From contig OENT01000167.1 of NCBI GenBank assembly GCA_900239685.1, positions 112,317 through 176,316 of the forward strand: a stretch of DNA of 64,000 nt. The letters are read 5' to 3'. Under the pieces are notes generated by a model. The model saw only the letters and a list, made by a program, of their open reading frames with translations, was not told the DNA's origin and made no database searches. Positions 13,922 to 26,228 of the stretch are shown here, piece by piece. Source of the DNA: Rotaria macrura (Eukaryota > Rotifera > Eurotatoria > Philodinida > Philodinidae). The first letter of the stretch is position 1, and the number at the start of each line of letters is the position of its first letter. Position numbers and translations under genes: made by a program.

Positions 13922-15061
13922 ATGTCAAGAGCAAAATCGAGGCACTATAAATCAACAACAACATCATCGTTAACGGAAGAGATTAAAGTCGTTGTTGTTG
14001 GTAAGTTTTATTCACTGCGAAAACAAATAAGCACGTCATGTTTAATATAATTTGTTTTCCACAGGTGATGGATACACAGGCAAAGTAAAGAAATAATCTT
14101 AATTACATAATTGAAACTTTCTATACAACTTTGATTTTCTTTAAAAGACAACATTATGTATCGTCTACAAAGATGGAGAATATCCACAAGACCCATATGT
14201 TCCAACAATATTTGAGAATTATGCAGGTAGAAAAAAAAACCGAAACGATAATACAATCTAGATGGATGAATTGATTGTTGTACTTTTTCTTATTTCAGCA
14301 ACAGTAACATTGAACAATCGAAAATATATACTTAATTTATTTGATAGTGCTGGACAGGTATGACTAAAAAAATGCAAATGCCTTATTTTTGTTTTTCTTA
14401 TTTTGAAAGTTTTATTTATTTTTCTAAAGGAAGAATATGATCAACTTCGTATAATGGCTTATCCTAATACAGATGTATTTATTCTTTGTTTTTCTATCGT
14501 TGATCCTGATAGTTATTCGAACATACTAAGTAAATGGATACCAGAATTAAATCGTACGTCAAGATAGTTTTGTGTATTTTTTGTAAATGAAATTACAAGA
14601 AAAAAAAAGTCATGAAACACTATCATCGTTTAGGTTATGCCACTCGTATACCTATTGTACTTGTTGGAACTAAACTTGATCTACGTAATGATCCATCAAC
14701 ACTTGAACAATTAGCTGAAAAAAATCAACGACCAATAACACAATCTCAAGGTGAATATCTAGCCAGAATTTCTTCAGCAACAGCCTATTTAGAATGTTCA
14801 TCGATGCTTAATTTTAATATACGAAATGTATTCGAAAAAGCTATTGAAACATATATTTCAAATGAACAACGATATCATCATGGATCTAGTAATGGACGAG
14901 GAATTCTATCTGGAAAATATTCATGTTCATGGTTTAATTCATTACTGTGTTGTACAAATGGTTCGAGAACAACATCATCATCTTTATCATCGTCGTCATC
15001 ATCATCATCGAAAAATAACATACGAACAAAACGAGATAAACAAAACCGTTATGCAATGTAA
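13922..15061 (+). CDS. Rho/Rac-family small GTPase with altered P-loop and no CAAX box
   Basis: Six exons in phase: 13922-14000, 14065-14084, 14148-14226, 14299-14357, 14430-14553, 14634-15061; 262 residues. Rho-family motifs appear in order: P-loop GDGYTGKTT, switch I YVPTIFENY, switch II DSAGQEEYDQLR, base-binding TKLD, and LECSS in place of the usual ECSA. Against Rac1 (GDGAVGKTC), positions 13 and 14 are Tyr and Thr instead of Ala and Val. After the G domain comes a tail of about 65 residues with an internal SLLCC, a Ser run and a basic end finishing in NRYAM, so the C-terminal prenylation box is missing. Known Rho proteins without prenylation (RhoU/RhoV type) attach by palmitoylation; the internal Cys pair could do this here (inference). 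The 20-nt second exon carries most of the P-loop. Start chosen at the first in-frame ATG of that exon. Confidence 0.88.
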
Positions 15062-15171
15062 AGATAGATGCTGTTATTGATCAGTGCAATTAGCAGTTTA
15101 GCTGTGATGGAAAAATTTTTAATGTTTATACTATTCCGTCTGTTTTTTTAATGTTTGATTTATTTCAAGTG

Positions 15172-15405
15172 AAATGAATCGAAGCTACCCGTACAGTTTC
15201 AGCATATCCCCCATTGTTTTATTACAGGACAATAATGAAAATTAATTGGATAAAAGTCACACCCAATATCAACGAAGAAGAACTCTTCAGGTTGTTTAAT
15301 AATGGGTGTACGTATTATCCAATAAGTTTTCATTCCTGTTCTGTTCTTTATGTATATAAACAATGGAGAATGTGTGCTTGAACTGCAGCAGTAACGAATT
15401 GGACT
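15172..15405. repeat. long imperfect inverted repeat between the Rho-like gene and EED
   Basis: The inner arms 15225-15265 and 15303-15343 match as reverse complements at about 32 of 41 positions around a 37-base loop. The similarity continues outward on both sides with a bulge (CCATTGTTT and CAGTT..AGCA blocks recur), so that roughly 90-100 bases pair on each side. It begins about 110 bases after the Rho-like stop codon and ends about 170 bases before the EED start. It may be a fold-back element, or a hairpin formed in the 3' UTR of the Rho-like gene. Confidence 0.7.
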
Positions 15406-15573
15406 TGATTTTTCTTTTGTTTTTTGCTACATATATATATATATATATACAATTATATTCATTCCTGATTTTGATGAAACGCGGTTTTTTTTATAGCAAG
15501 ATAAATTGATTTTAGCAGATGACGAGCGAACATTCTGTTTTAGATATTCAGATTCTTTAAACAGAGAAAAAAA

Positions 15574-18500
15574 ATGGCATCGTCATTATCACCGGGGGTG
15601 AGTGAATTTATGGATATTGTACTATACTGCTTTTAGTGAGCAGATGGTAATGTACAACATTTCTATTAAAATAATATTGCCAATGCTTGTATCCAATTAT
15701 AAACGACGATATTAGTGTAGATTCTATGAAAATTAGTTAACTATTGAGAACATAAAAATATCCATTCCTACGGTTTAAGTCAGAAATGCAAGAGTAATAT
15801 TCAATTTTCATTTATAAACAAAAACAATAAATTTTGCATCAAAATACATTTCTATGCAAACTGAATTTTGATCACAAGTTACAAAACAATGCTATATTAG
15901 ATCAATAAATATTATTGACATACCCTACCGTAGCCTGAGGAGTGCACTTTAGAAAAAATGGAGATTAACCGTTGGAAGATAGAGCGAAGTCTCTTGTTGT
16001 TTAATAGACAGTATGATTTTACACTTTTTTCACCTTGCGAAAATTTTACATGACTTCTGCCTTTTACGTTGCTGAGAAAATATGATTATATGATCGTGCA
16101 GCTCTCAAAAGAACTTCATTATATTCCATTTCTTTCTGTTTTTGTTGTCTAAAAATGTATGTGAAGCTGCACAACTTGTTTATTTATTATTACATAGAGA
16201 AAGAAAAAAGAATTCTATTAATAGATGATGATGTGTTCAGAAAGTTTGTCTAACTAATGAAATTGCTTAGCTTTTTTCTCTATGACAAAAAAGGGTCAAT
16301 TCAAAGGCCTAAATATATGGTCAAATTAAGACAAAGTAATATCGTAAGCTTTGTATCACAGCTCGAGTACGTTCATTAATTAAATTTCGTAAGATTTGAA
16401 TTTTTAATGATCTCCTAGCAAACATTTTTCTTTTGAAAAATATAATATATACTTAAAATATTTGAATATGAAATATTAGGTGATCGCCTCATCAAATACG
16501 ACTGCAGATGATCATACCGATGACAGTGGTGGTGAAGAAGAAGTTCGTTCATCGTCTAAAATACGTACAGCTTATTCATGCATACAAATCATCAAAGTAC
16601 AAACGTGGTATCCCTAATGTTCAATCTGAATTGACGTATTTTGCTTCGTCTTACCTTCAGGAAAATCATCGTCAACAAATTTATGCCGTCGAAATTAATA
16701 ATCAAGTACAATATCCAAATGGAATTCTTTTTGCCAGTGTTGGTGCAAATTCTGTATGTACACAACATCGATTTATTTTATATCTAATAGTAAATTTAAC
16801 TTTGAAATAGATTCAAGTCTATAAATTTGATACAAATACGAATAAAACTCAATTAGTTCATGCATATCTTGATCCTGATGTAAGAACTGATAGAAAACGA
16901 AAGGTACCATAGAATTGTTTGATATAATAAACTAGGCAAATGAAGAATATTTTGCATGTGCATGGACAACAATTGATGATAAAACTGATAATTCACCAAA
17001 AATATTATTAGCTGCTGGTGGGGAACGAGGTGTTATTCGTATTCTTGATGCTAATCGAAAAGCACAACATACAGCGGTAAGGAAAATTCAAGAAAACGAA
17101 ATACTTTTTCATTTCTATTTAATAATTTAGCTTTTACAAACTGGCGCTATTAATCATTTAACATTTGCTAAAACTAAACCCAATCTTCTATGTACAGCTA
17201 GCAAAAGTAAAAAGAACATACCCATTCTAATGATTATTTTCGTTATGTATTCGAATTTTCTCCTTAGACTTTACTGTTACACTGTGGGATGTTCTTTCAT
17301 CGATGTGTCTTGTTGTATTTCATGGCCCCAATGGTCATACAGATCAAGTACTGTGTGTGGTAAGATGTTGCGAATGAAAAACTAAAGCAGAACTATACTG
17401 CTTGCCGTTCAGATCACCATAGACTCTCGTACTAAGAAAATATTTCATCTTATTATCGTCGGCAACAAGAAAAAATTAAGTCAATCAATAAAAATAAGTT
17501 TCAGATTATTTCTTTTATTTGCTAAAACGTTTATTCATGGTGCCCTTGTGAATGAGTTCACAAAATCAGCTTACACAAGATGTTGTTCTTAGTCAATACT
17601 AGTGTTTCTCATGTTCTGATCTTAAAAGATGCCATACATGTGCAACTTTCTTTGCGTACTTCGAGTCATAACTAGGTCGATAAATTGTGAAGGGAACGAT
17701 GAAAAATGTCTTTTTTTTCTTGAAAGACAAAAAAATTCTCTATATGCATTAGTTTGAATTATATTTTTGGTAGTAGATAAAAATTAAATATTTATCTTGA
17801 ATTAAAGGATATAAATGATCAATGTACAATGCTTGCTTCAGCTAGTATGGATCGTACAGTATTTGTATGGTCCTTGGCAAATGATCGAATTCGAGAACAG
17901 ATTGATTTAGCCGAAAATCCAATACATGAACACAAACGTCGATTAATAAAAGCATATGCTGTAGCTTTTCCAGATATTGAAGCTAAAGCTAAAACACTTC
18001 ATTCGCATTATGTTGATAATGTACAATGGTATGGTGATGCATTAATTTCTCGAGTTCGTCTATAAAATATTAATCAATTAAGTTCTTGTTCATAAACATA
18101 TTCGTTTTTTATTTATTTAGTCAGCTGACAATACTTTTTGTTTATGGCAACCAATTCTCGGTAGTACAACTAAAGCATCATCATTCAAATTACTTCTCAA
18201 ATGGATTGTACATGAAAAAGAATATATATGGTTTTTAAAATTCGATATTTGCCGTGCCAGTCAAGTAAGATATCCGGAAAACAATATTATTTATCCGATT
18301 ATCGTTTGTTGTTCTTTGACAGTTACTTGCTATTGGTACATTAGATGGTCAAATACAGGTGTGGGATCTTCGTCATCATATGCATAATCCATCGGTCGAG
18401 TGAGTCCAATATTTGAATTATGGAATTTGAATAGAATTTTTTTCTTGGTTTTTTAAGTTTCGTTAAATTAAAAAATTTGAATTCCAAAGCAAAAATCAGT

Positions 18501-18581
18501 CGTGTATCGTTTAATTATGATGGTTCAATATTGGTTGCTTGTTCGGATGATAGTCGGATATTTATTTGGAAACGTAAATGA
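15574..18581 (+). CDS. EED: EED, WD40 subunit of Polycomb repressive complex 2
   Basis: Eleven exons: 15574-15597, 16480-16596, 16661-16753, 16811-16879, 16936-17076, 17131-17206, 17268-17359, 17808-18053, 18121-18264, 18323-18399, 18458-18581; 400 residues (human EED 441). Blocks match EED along the whole length: LFASVGANS, EEYFACAW, GERGVIRILD, FTVTLWDVL, ASASMDRTVFVWSL, HYVDNVQWYGDALISRS, GTLDGQIQVWDLR and a final SDDSRIFIWKRK. EED holds EZH2 in the PRC2 complex in the nucleus and reads H3K27me3 through an aromatic cage. Here cage residues Trp364 and the neighbouring Tyr365 appear as W-F, Tyr148 as Phe, and the segment that should hold Phe97 is two residues shorter. A short acidic N-terminus (about 35 residues) replaces the longer vertebrate tail. 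One intron uses a weak GTTCGT donor. An AATAAA at 18744 is the likely polyadenylation signal. Confidence 0.93.
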
Positions 18582-19744
18582 TCAGTGCACATTATTCGTT
18601 TTTCTTTTGTTGTTATTATTTTATTATTATATTATGTCAGTATTGTACAGGTGATACTTATTGAAAGAAAAATACTTGTCATAAAAATGATTTTATATTT
18701 AATACGAAGTACTACATAGATTAGTTTGATAAAAACATTACGAAATAAAAGGCACACCTTCAGTATGATATAGAATCAAAGTGAACATTAAATTGACGTA
18801 TAAAATTCACAATTATTGCTTCTCGTATTGATTGCAATCCGTTGATAAACTCATTGTTCTTTTGTGTTCTAACATAAAGAAGTTATAATGTTCTTGAAGA
18901 ATAAAATGCATAAACACTAGAGATGTACAACATGAATGATATTTGATTTTTATAAGAATCAATCTATCATGAACAATATTCTTCACAATGAGTGCCGAAA
19001 CTTGGCTCATATTTAATTATCATAACTATCATTCATCTGTCTCAAGGCTAATTATGTGAAGTACTACTCCATGAAAGTTTTTTATTTTTATTTTGAATAA
19101 TGTTCTCTAAACTTTTTCAAAATGAATCAGTAAATTAGTTTATGAACATCTTATCTTATTCATTTTTGTCATTCAATGACACGATCTCTATTAACTCGAT
19201 TGAACTACAAGTCATCAGTGTTGAACTTACGATATAAAAGAGAAATTCATAGATTTATGCAACGTGAAGAACGTATGAATGCGAAATATACACTAGATAG
19301 AAACGATATTTTTCAAATTATTTGTTGATCGAGGAAGTAAAACCACTTAGACCTATTTCTTCGATCTCACTCGTACTATGCTATTTCAAAATTTTTCTTA
19401 TGAAAAACCACTTTTCTCGATAGTTCATTCATTTTTATCACTTCAAAAATATGTATCTGTGCTATTCTTATCAAATCGTTTTATGAAATTGAGCGAGCCC
19501 ATCGATCACCTACATAGATGTCCGTCTTCATTGAATCGTATTAATAAAAGAGTAATTTAATCACACAAAACAAACTGATTGGTTCTTCGAACTTTTTTAT
19601 ATTTGATGATAATGAGTCATCTTATCCAATGTCTGTGTTAGTTAGCACAACTTAATGAAATTTCGGTGAATAGCATCTATTTGTCCTACATCGTTTCATT
19701 ATTATAAAAATATTGTTAAAGAAGAAAGAAAATCCGTTTTTCTA
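18582..19744. other. intergenic region between EED and NUB1
   Basis: Contains the EED 3' UTR and polyadenylation signal near 18744, then AT-rich DNA up to the NUB1 start. Short frames on both strands show no domain. A frame of about 50 residues ending near 19329 (plus) is Arg/Lys-rich but isolated. Nothing else is supported. Confidence 0.5.
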
Positions 19745-22544
19745 ATGGCTGCTACACCTATACAAACAACGACAACAATCATTAATGACGAATTCCATAA
19801 TACAGATCTTCTTGATCGTATTCGACCTCTTCTTCAACGCGATAAAATTCGTCTTTGGGAAACACCATATACAGATGGTATTACTGGCGCTGAAAACATT
19901 CCTGACGTATGAATGAAGATCTTTCATTCACGCTCTCTCTCTCTCCATTCCTGATTTCCTTTTATATCTTTTTAAAATGATATAGGAGTTAGTTGAAAGT
20001 ATTTGTGCTGAAGTTGGAAGTACGACAGAAGAAATTCGCCTTGCTCTATCATATCTTCGTCGGCATGCTTTAGACAAATTAGCGTTGAAAAAAAGACCGG
20101 ATTTGATTACACTCAAGATTCGTTCGTCCGGTGTGTCGAACAGTAAAGTGAGTGAACGAGTAGAACCAAGAACAAGTTGCTACGTTGACAAAAATTTTTC
20201 TATTTTTGTTTTCAACTCAATAGAATGGTTCGATAGATATTATTATATCTTCTCAGAGTACCGGTCATGAATTAGAAAAATTAATACAAGATAAATTAAA
20301 CTTACATGATCAAAATCTAAAAATGATATGTTCAGGTCGAATGATTCAACTGAACGAAAAATTACAATCGCAAAACATCCGTGTATATTGAATATTATTA
20401 TTGTGTATTTCAATTACATCTTATAAATTTTCTCTAGACACATGCAATAATCTTAGTACTTGCTGTACCAAAATCAGCTATTGCTTCAACTATAGCTGAT
20501 GCTCAAACTTCGAATTTAATTGAAGCTGTTAAAGAAGCAGCTACTATACTCGATGATAATGCTCATCACACACACAGTTTAGGTCGATATCAATTGCGTA
20601 TAACTGATCAAACAGGACGTGAATTGACCGCATTATCCGATGATGAGCGACGTTCATTAATGATAGCCATGGCATTACATGAGAAAGGTCGTTCATTTCT
20701 TCGAAAACGAGACTACTTGAGTGCAATAGCATTATTCAGTGAAGCTGATAATGAATTTCGGCGATGTTCATCACAAATGCTGAATTCTGTTGATAATTGG
20801 TAATATAAAAAGCAATCAAAAGAAATAGAACATTTTGTCATATACTAGCTAACTAAAAATTCTGGCTGATATCAGCATGTGTGATTGAACGAGTTTTCTG
20901 AAACAAAAACCAACTAATGAATTGTCTTAAGTAGTTTCATAGTTATTGATAGTAAGAATCTCAATACATTAGTTGAATGTACTTATGTGTCGATGGAACT
21001 TGTACCGAGTCATCAATTTATACTAACTCAGAAATAATTTACTATACATAGATTTGTATTAATAGGGGTCTACTCAATTTGGATATTGTATGGTGTTATC
21101 TTTGTATGCAAAATGTTAATGATCTACAAGGTAGATTTATCTGTTGCATCGTAGAAAAGAAATTAGTTTTATTGTTTTCGATAGATGCTGCCGAACGTTT
21201 AATGAGATGTGATACGTGTTTTGTTAAAGTTTATGGAAATTCATTTCAACGTTTGAAAGCGTTGAAAACAGATGGCATGGGTCATATGGTACTTTTTGTA
21301 CGATTACATCTATTACAAGTAAATATGAAATATTTGCTCTATTGAATCAGTAATGAATGTTCAATAGGCTATTGTTGCTTATCATGCTGGTCGAAAGATC
21401 GATGCAAAAAATTTACTTGGTATGGCTGAAGAAGAAGCACGAATGATGCGTGTGAATCCAGAAGAACTGACTCAAAGTTCGTAGATGTTGTGATTTTTAC
21501 CGTCATTTTTTTTTCTTCTAATGAAATTCTCATCTATTTAGTTATGTCGATGGGTTATACAACAACAGAAGCTCGGCGAGGTTTGAGAAGTTCACAGGGA
21601 AATATTGAGCAAGCGATTGAATTCATTCTTGAAGTAAATGAAAGCTTGTTTTTAACGTCCTTAAAAATGACACTTGATGTTGTTTTAGAATCGTCGACTA
21701 CAAGAAGAACGAAGTCGAGAAGAGAAAAATCGTGAAGAAGATGAACGTCTACAAAATCTCTATGGACGTACTCAAAATGGACAAAAGTATTGAGAAGAAA
21801 ACAAAGCAGCTCATATTCATTATAGCTAGTTTGTTTTTATCCATAGACTTGATGTTGCATGTTTACGTGAACTTCATTCTATGGGATATTCTCGTCGAGT
21901 TTGTGCTGAAGCATTAAAACAATCAAATAATCGTTTGGAAGAAGCGAGTGAAATGCTTCTAACGAATCTTGATACTCTTATGACTGTTAGTCGACTATCG
22001 AAAGATGAAAATAGTGATAATGATGACGATGGTAACCAAGAATCTGAATTGATGGAAGATGCTACACACTTACCACAATTAATAGCATTAGGAGCTGAAC
22101 TTGAAGAAGCTCATGCTCTGTTACAAATTCATGGCAATAGATTAGACCGTGCCGCTGAAGAACTCCTACAGAAATTAAAAAATCCAGCAATAACAACAGC
22201 AGATGATCATACGCGAACAACTTTATTCGAACGAGCACGTCAAGTTGTTGAGGAACGAGGTAAAAAGAGAACTATCAAATGCTATTGCACATCAATTTTT
22301 CGTAATCCTGTTTCTGTTTCTAGCTGCTAAAAAAGCTCGATTAGATGAGAAAGCTGCTGCTGCTGAACGCAAACGTGCAACACTGGAGACGATTGTTCCA
22401 GACTTATTACGCACTAATCAACCAATAGAAGATAGTAGCAATGACGGTGGATCGGAAGATTATCTTGATTTGCTACTCGACGAAGAGGAAACATTTATTC
22501 GTGAATATCGTCAACGATTAATAGATGATGGTGTGATTGTATAA
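19745..22544 (+). CDS. NUB1: NUB1-like NEDD8 ultimate buster (Ubl plus three UBA domains)
   Basis: Eleven exons: 19745-19906, 19986-20147, 20224-20382, 20438-20799, 21066-21130, 21185-21318, 21368-21476, 21542-21633, 21689-21786, 21847-22259, 22324-22544; 658 residues (human about 600). The N-terminal DKIRLWETPYTD matches human DRIQLWKPPYTD. A ubiquitin-like domain follows at about 95-180, then the central NUB1 block (RSLMIAMALHEKGRSFLRK, LDIVWCYL). Three UBA domains lie at about 385-415, 449-486 and 522-560, and the end EDYLDLLLDEEE is typical of the family. NUB1 binds NEDD8 and FAT10 through UBA domains and delivers conjugates to the proteasome in cytosol and nucleus. Between UBA2 and UBA3 an acidic insert is present. 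One intron appears to use GTTCGT as donor. AATAAA near 22661 follows. Confidence 0.93.
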
Positions 22545-24171
22545 CAAAATATTAGAGATAAACAAGCATAAATTAAAAATTTGTAACGTACTATATATTT
22601 CCGTTTAATACATATATCCAAAGATATTGAAATAGACTCGAAAAACAGTGACTATGAAAAAATAAAGTCAAGAGTTTTTTTGCTTTTTGAGAGCAAACTA
22701 TGAATTTAAGGATCTGTTTCACCAAAACATCAAATATTTATGTGTTGCGAATCTAATCGAACATTGCAAATATTAAGCAATCGATAGTATTACTATAGAA
22801 CAGATATATACGGGTATTACTTGGAGATGATTTATTTATAGATATGGTTATGATTGGATATAATACAATATAGCAATCTATTGAATAGCCAAAAAAGTAA
22901 ACACTGAAGTGTCAAGGTTCGACTATTATTAAAGAGTTTCAACTCTTTGAACGAATATCTACAGAATTTTCATCATGAACAATTTTCGGCTCAACATAGT
23001 AAAAGGTTTGATATAGTTCTAGTGCATGACAAGTTAAGAATGATCTCATGCAATTATAGTACTTGCATAACAGTATATTACTTCGACTTGAAAAGTGGTC
23101 GCCAGTACCAAACTATTTATACATATACGTATCTGCTATTTATTAATACTTTATGCTAGTAGTTTGAAGTATGGATACGTGTATGGAAGAAGTCTTTCAC
23201 CCAAAGTACATTTGCTCACTTCCAGAATCATTCGTGACTTTTTATGTTTCTCGTTTTCTCCCCTACAACAATAGTTTTCATTAAATAGCCTCTCATCAAT
23301 CCAATTCTTGTTGGGTTCAATAAACAGATAATGAAGTCGGACTGGAAGGCACTTTACTGTTTTAAACCATATAATTGATACTAGCTAATAGAAATAATGA
23401 GTAAAGTTGAATGTAGATGTGAAATTTGTCTTTATCCACAACCACACACTCAACCCATACAGATACCAAAGATGCAATCATTTAGACTCATTCTTATTTA
23501 CATTTTAGAAAACTTTTATTGTGAACATTCGAGCCGTTCTCGAAATACGGTGTTATCAATGTGCATATACAAATGTTTTAGGGATTTCAACTTTGAGACA
23601 TTTGATTAAAAATATTTCACTAAAAATCATTGCTTTCATAAAGACGTTTCGTCAATGCATCATTTTAAATTGAGCAGAGTCGATCATTGTTCACATAGAT
23701 TGACTGATGTATTGACAACTAATGTCAACTAGTTATTACACACTAATATTTCGATTCCAATGAACTAATGAACGTTAATCAAAGTGATTATGATGGAATC
23801 ATAGATAAAACCTAAATTTAGAATGAGAACTGTGTCATTTGAATGGATATGACAGATTTTTCTGATTAAATATGACGTTAAGATAAATAAATTTGTAAGG
23901 AAACTCTCAAGTTCGTAGAGTATTCCAACGACGATTCCAACTGTTTATGACAGCGCATTATCGTTATCAGTTGAACTGTCCACGTAAAGTTTTTAATCTT
24001 CTTTTATGTTCGTATAAAAATTAAATAGAAGCAGGTCATAGACTAAATTACATAACAGACAATCAATCTCGCCTCTCACTTTGAAATCTTCAATTCTATA
24101 TTCTGTTGATACCATTTTTTAAAATTATTCCTACACACTTTTTATTCAAATTAACCCGAAGAAGAGGTATC
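22545..24171. other. AT-rich intergenic region
   Basis: Holds the NUB1 3' end and AATAAA near 22661. Frames such as 22947-23159 and 23397-23609 (plus) lack domains or splice context. Nothing further is supported. Confidence 0.5.
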
Positions 24172-25164
24172 ATGACTGATTTACTCGAACCATTAGCCAT
24201 AATACTAGCAACAGTCATTTTGCCTGTTATCATCACTGTCGGCGTTGTAGGTAACGCTCTCAATATTATTGTACTTACTCGACCCGCTTTGCGACATCAT
24301 CCATGTTCCCATTATGTTCTTGTACTGGGCTTCAATGCTCTGTTCTATTACACCTCCCTTACTTATTCTTTATTGACCAGTGCTTATCAAATATACCCAG
24401 AAAATAGCTCACTTTTTTTGGTGCAAATTTCTCACTTATATATCGAGTTTACTGGCACTCATATCACCTTATTTTATTGTTCTTGCATCATTCGATCGAT
24501 TGTGTGCGAGTTCAACAAATACTCGACTACGCAATTGGAGTAACCCGATTGCAGCTCGGTAGGCAATTTCGATTATGATTATATTCTGGTCTCTGTTTTA
24601 CATCAATACTCTTGTATTGTGCGATCTACGCTTTGATGATTATCTTGGATGTCCCATTCGAACGAAGGTTATCTACAATCAAATTTACGTGACTCTACAG
24701 ATTTTTCTCTACACTGTTATTGCGCCATGTCTTATGGTATTATTCGGCATTTTGACGATCTTTAATACTAAAAATATGCGATTTCTTCCGACAGTCCGAG
24801 CATCCTATCGTGGTACGGAAGGTCCACTCTGTTCGCATGCTACTTATTCAAGTACTTTCTTTATGTTGTTCTTAACATGCCTCTATGTGTTATGTACCTC
24901 ATAATAGTCTTGCCAACAGGATACCAACGGTCGTCTAGTTTTATCTTTGGCTTTGCCATCGCTGATTTTACCTTTACTGTTTCCTATGCTACGGCCATTT
25001 TTCTCTTCATTCTATCTGGTCGCATTTATAGAGAAGTATTTCTTCAACTTGTGTATAGAGTCTTACGTATCAATGGTAGCATTCGAGTCAATCCAATGGC
25101 AGGGACACATAGTTTTCATCTTACAGCCATACATAATCATACGATGACATTAATGCATTTGTGA
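24172..25164 (+). pseudogene. decayed rhodopsin-type (peptide-receptor-like) GPCR
   Basis: Seven-helix receptor sequence is spread over all three plus frames. TM1 and TM2 run from the ATG at 24172 (GVVGNALNIIVL, with the TM1 GN pair). The frame changes near the seven-T run at 24413-24419. TM3 with FDRLCAS in the DRY position follows, then a TAG at 24560-24562 exactly where the conserved TM4 Trp (TGG) belongs. TM5 continues to about 24790. Two further frame changes near 24830 and 24875 precede TM6 and TM7 (SYATAIFLFILSGRIYREVF). The host family is the large intronless FMRFamide-like receptor group common in rotifers. Four lesions make a functional product unlikely. One frame change in a homopolymer could be a sequencing error, but the Trp-to-stop change could not. 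Decay looks recent, since all helices are still readable. Confidence 0.85.
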
Positions 25165-26228
25165 ATCAACAAATATCAGCTTTCGCTTATAAAATAAAAT
25201 ATTTTGATATCATAGATGGTGATGTGAAATATTCTGTTTTATCTTTAATGCCATGTAAATCAGTCAAAAAAACATATTTTGATCAAGTCATTGAATTCTC
25301 TGACAGTGAATAATTTTATTGATGTGTCAAATGTTTCCATTGAAAAATTGAGAAAGTAATCAGATAAGGTTTACACATGTCCTAATTATCTGGTAAATCA
25401 AAGCTTGAACTCCACGGAAAAAACGTTGATGAAGAAAATGGATAAGAACTCACTTTAGGAATTAAAAAGCTCTTTCGAGTGTGAGTGTGTGTTGTGGATG
25501 GTGACTTCTATTTTACGGATCCATATCAACGCCTACACCAACACCCTCAAGAGTACTCGTTTTTGCTTGACAACATCTTTTTTGAAATGTTCATATCTCG
25601 TGATCAAACATGTAACTAATTTGAAATATTTACAATCATTACACATACTTTCATATAGAGTAAAAGCGCATGTATTTAAACGAGAATTTTGAAATCTTAA
25701 GGAAAATATATTGAAATCTCCTATTTTTAAAAGACAAACACACAAACTATCAAAATGCTATTCAATCTACGTGGAAGATAGCTCATTCTTTTGAAAATTC
25801 TTTATCTCATCACTAAAACTATTCGTGTTTGTGACAGCTATTACCACAGCGATTCCGTATTAATGTATAAAAGTCTGCGACTTTTCTGTGTAAATACTGG
25901 TTTGTATAAAATTTTAACTTTTCCTATTAAAAGTTATCTGTTGTTAAAATGAAACCGATTTACAAAAAAGAAAAGTAGCTCATTGTTTCAAAAAATGTAT
26001 TTTCATTTTGTAAAGTTTCTCTTTTTAACGTTCATGTACGTGTTTGCCTCGAAGAAGTTCATCTCAGAAAGAAACGTATTTATATTCAATCTAGAATTCA
26101 AGAATCAATATTTCAGACGTGAATAAAGCTATTTTTTATTGTTCATTTGAATGCACTATCAAGCGTATCTTTTGTAGATGATGCATTCAAAACATTAACT
26201 CATTGATTAAAATAAGTTGATGAAACAC
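25165..26228. other. intergenic region after the GPCR pseudogene
   Basis: AT-rich DNA with no convincing frame. It includes the 3' side of the minus-strand ART-MORN gene, whose stop codon is at 26229. Confidence 0.5.

Noticed and set aside
16880-16935. A 32-bp intron (16904-16935) in EED using donor AAG|GTACC
   Set aside because: The donor GTAAGA at 16880 gives a 56-bp intron and a product (YLDPD-ANEEYFACAW) that matches EED without an insert. The shorter intron is also below the usual size limit.
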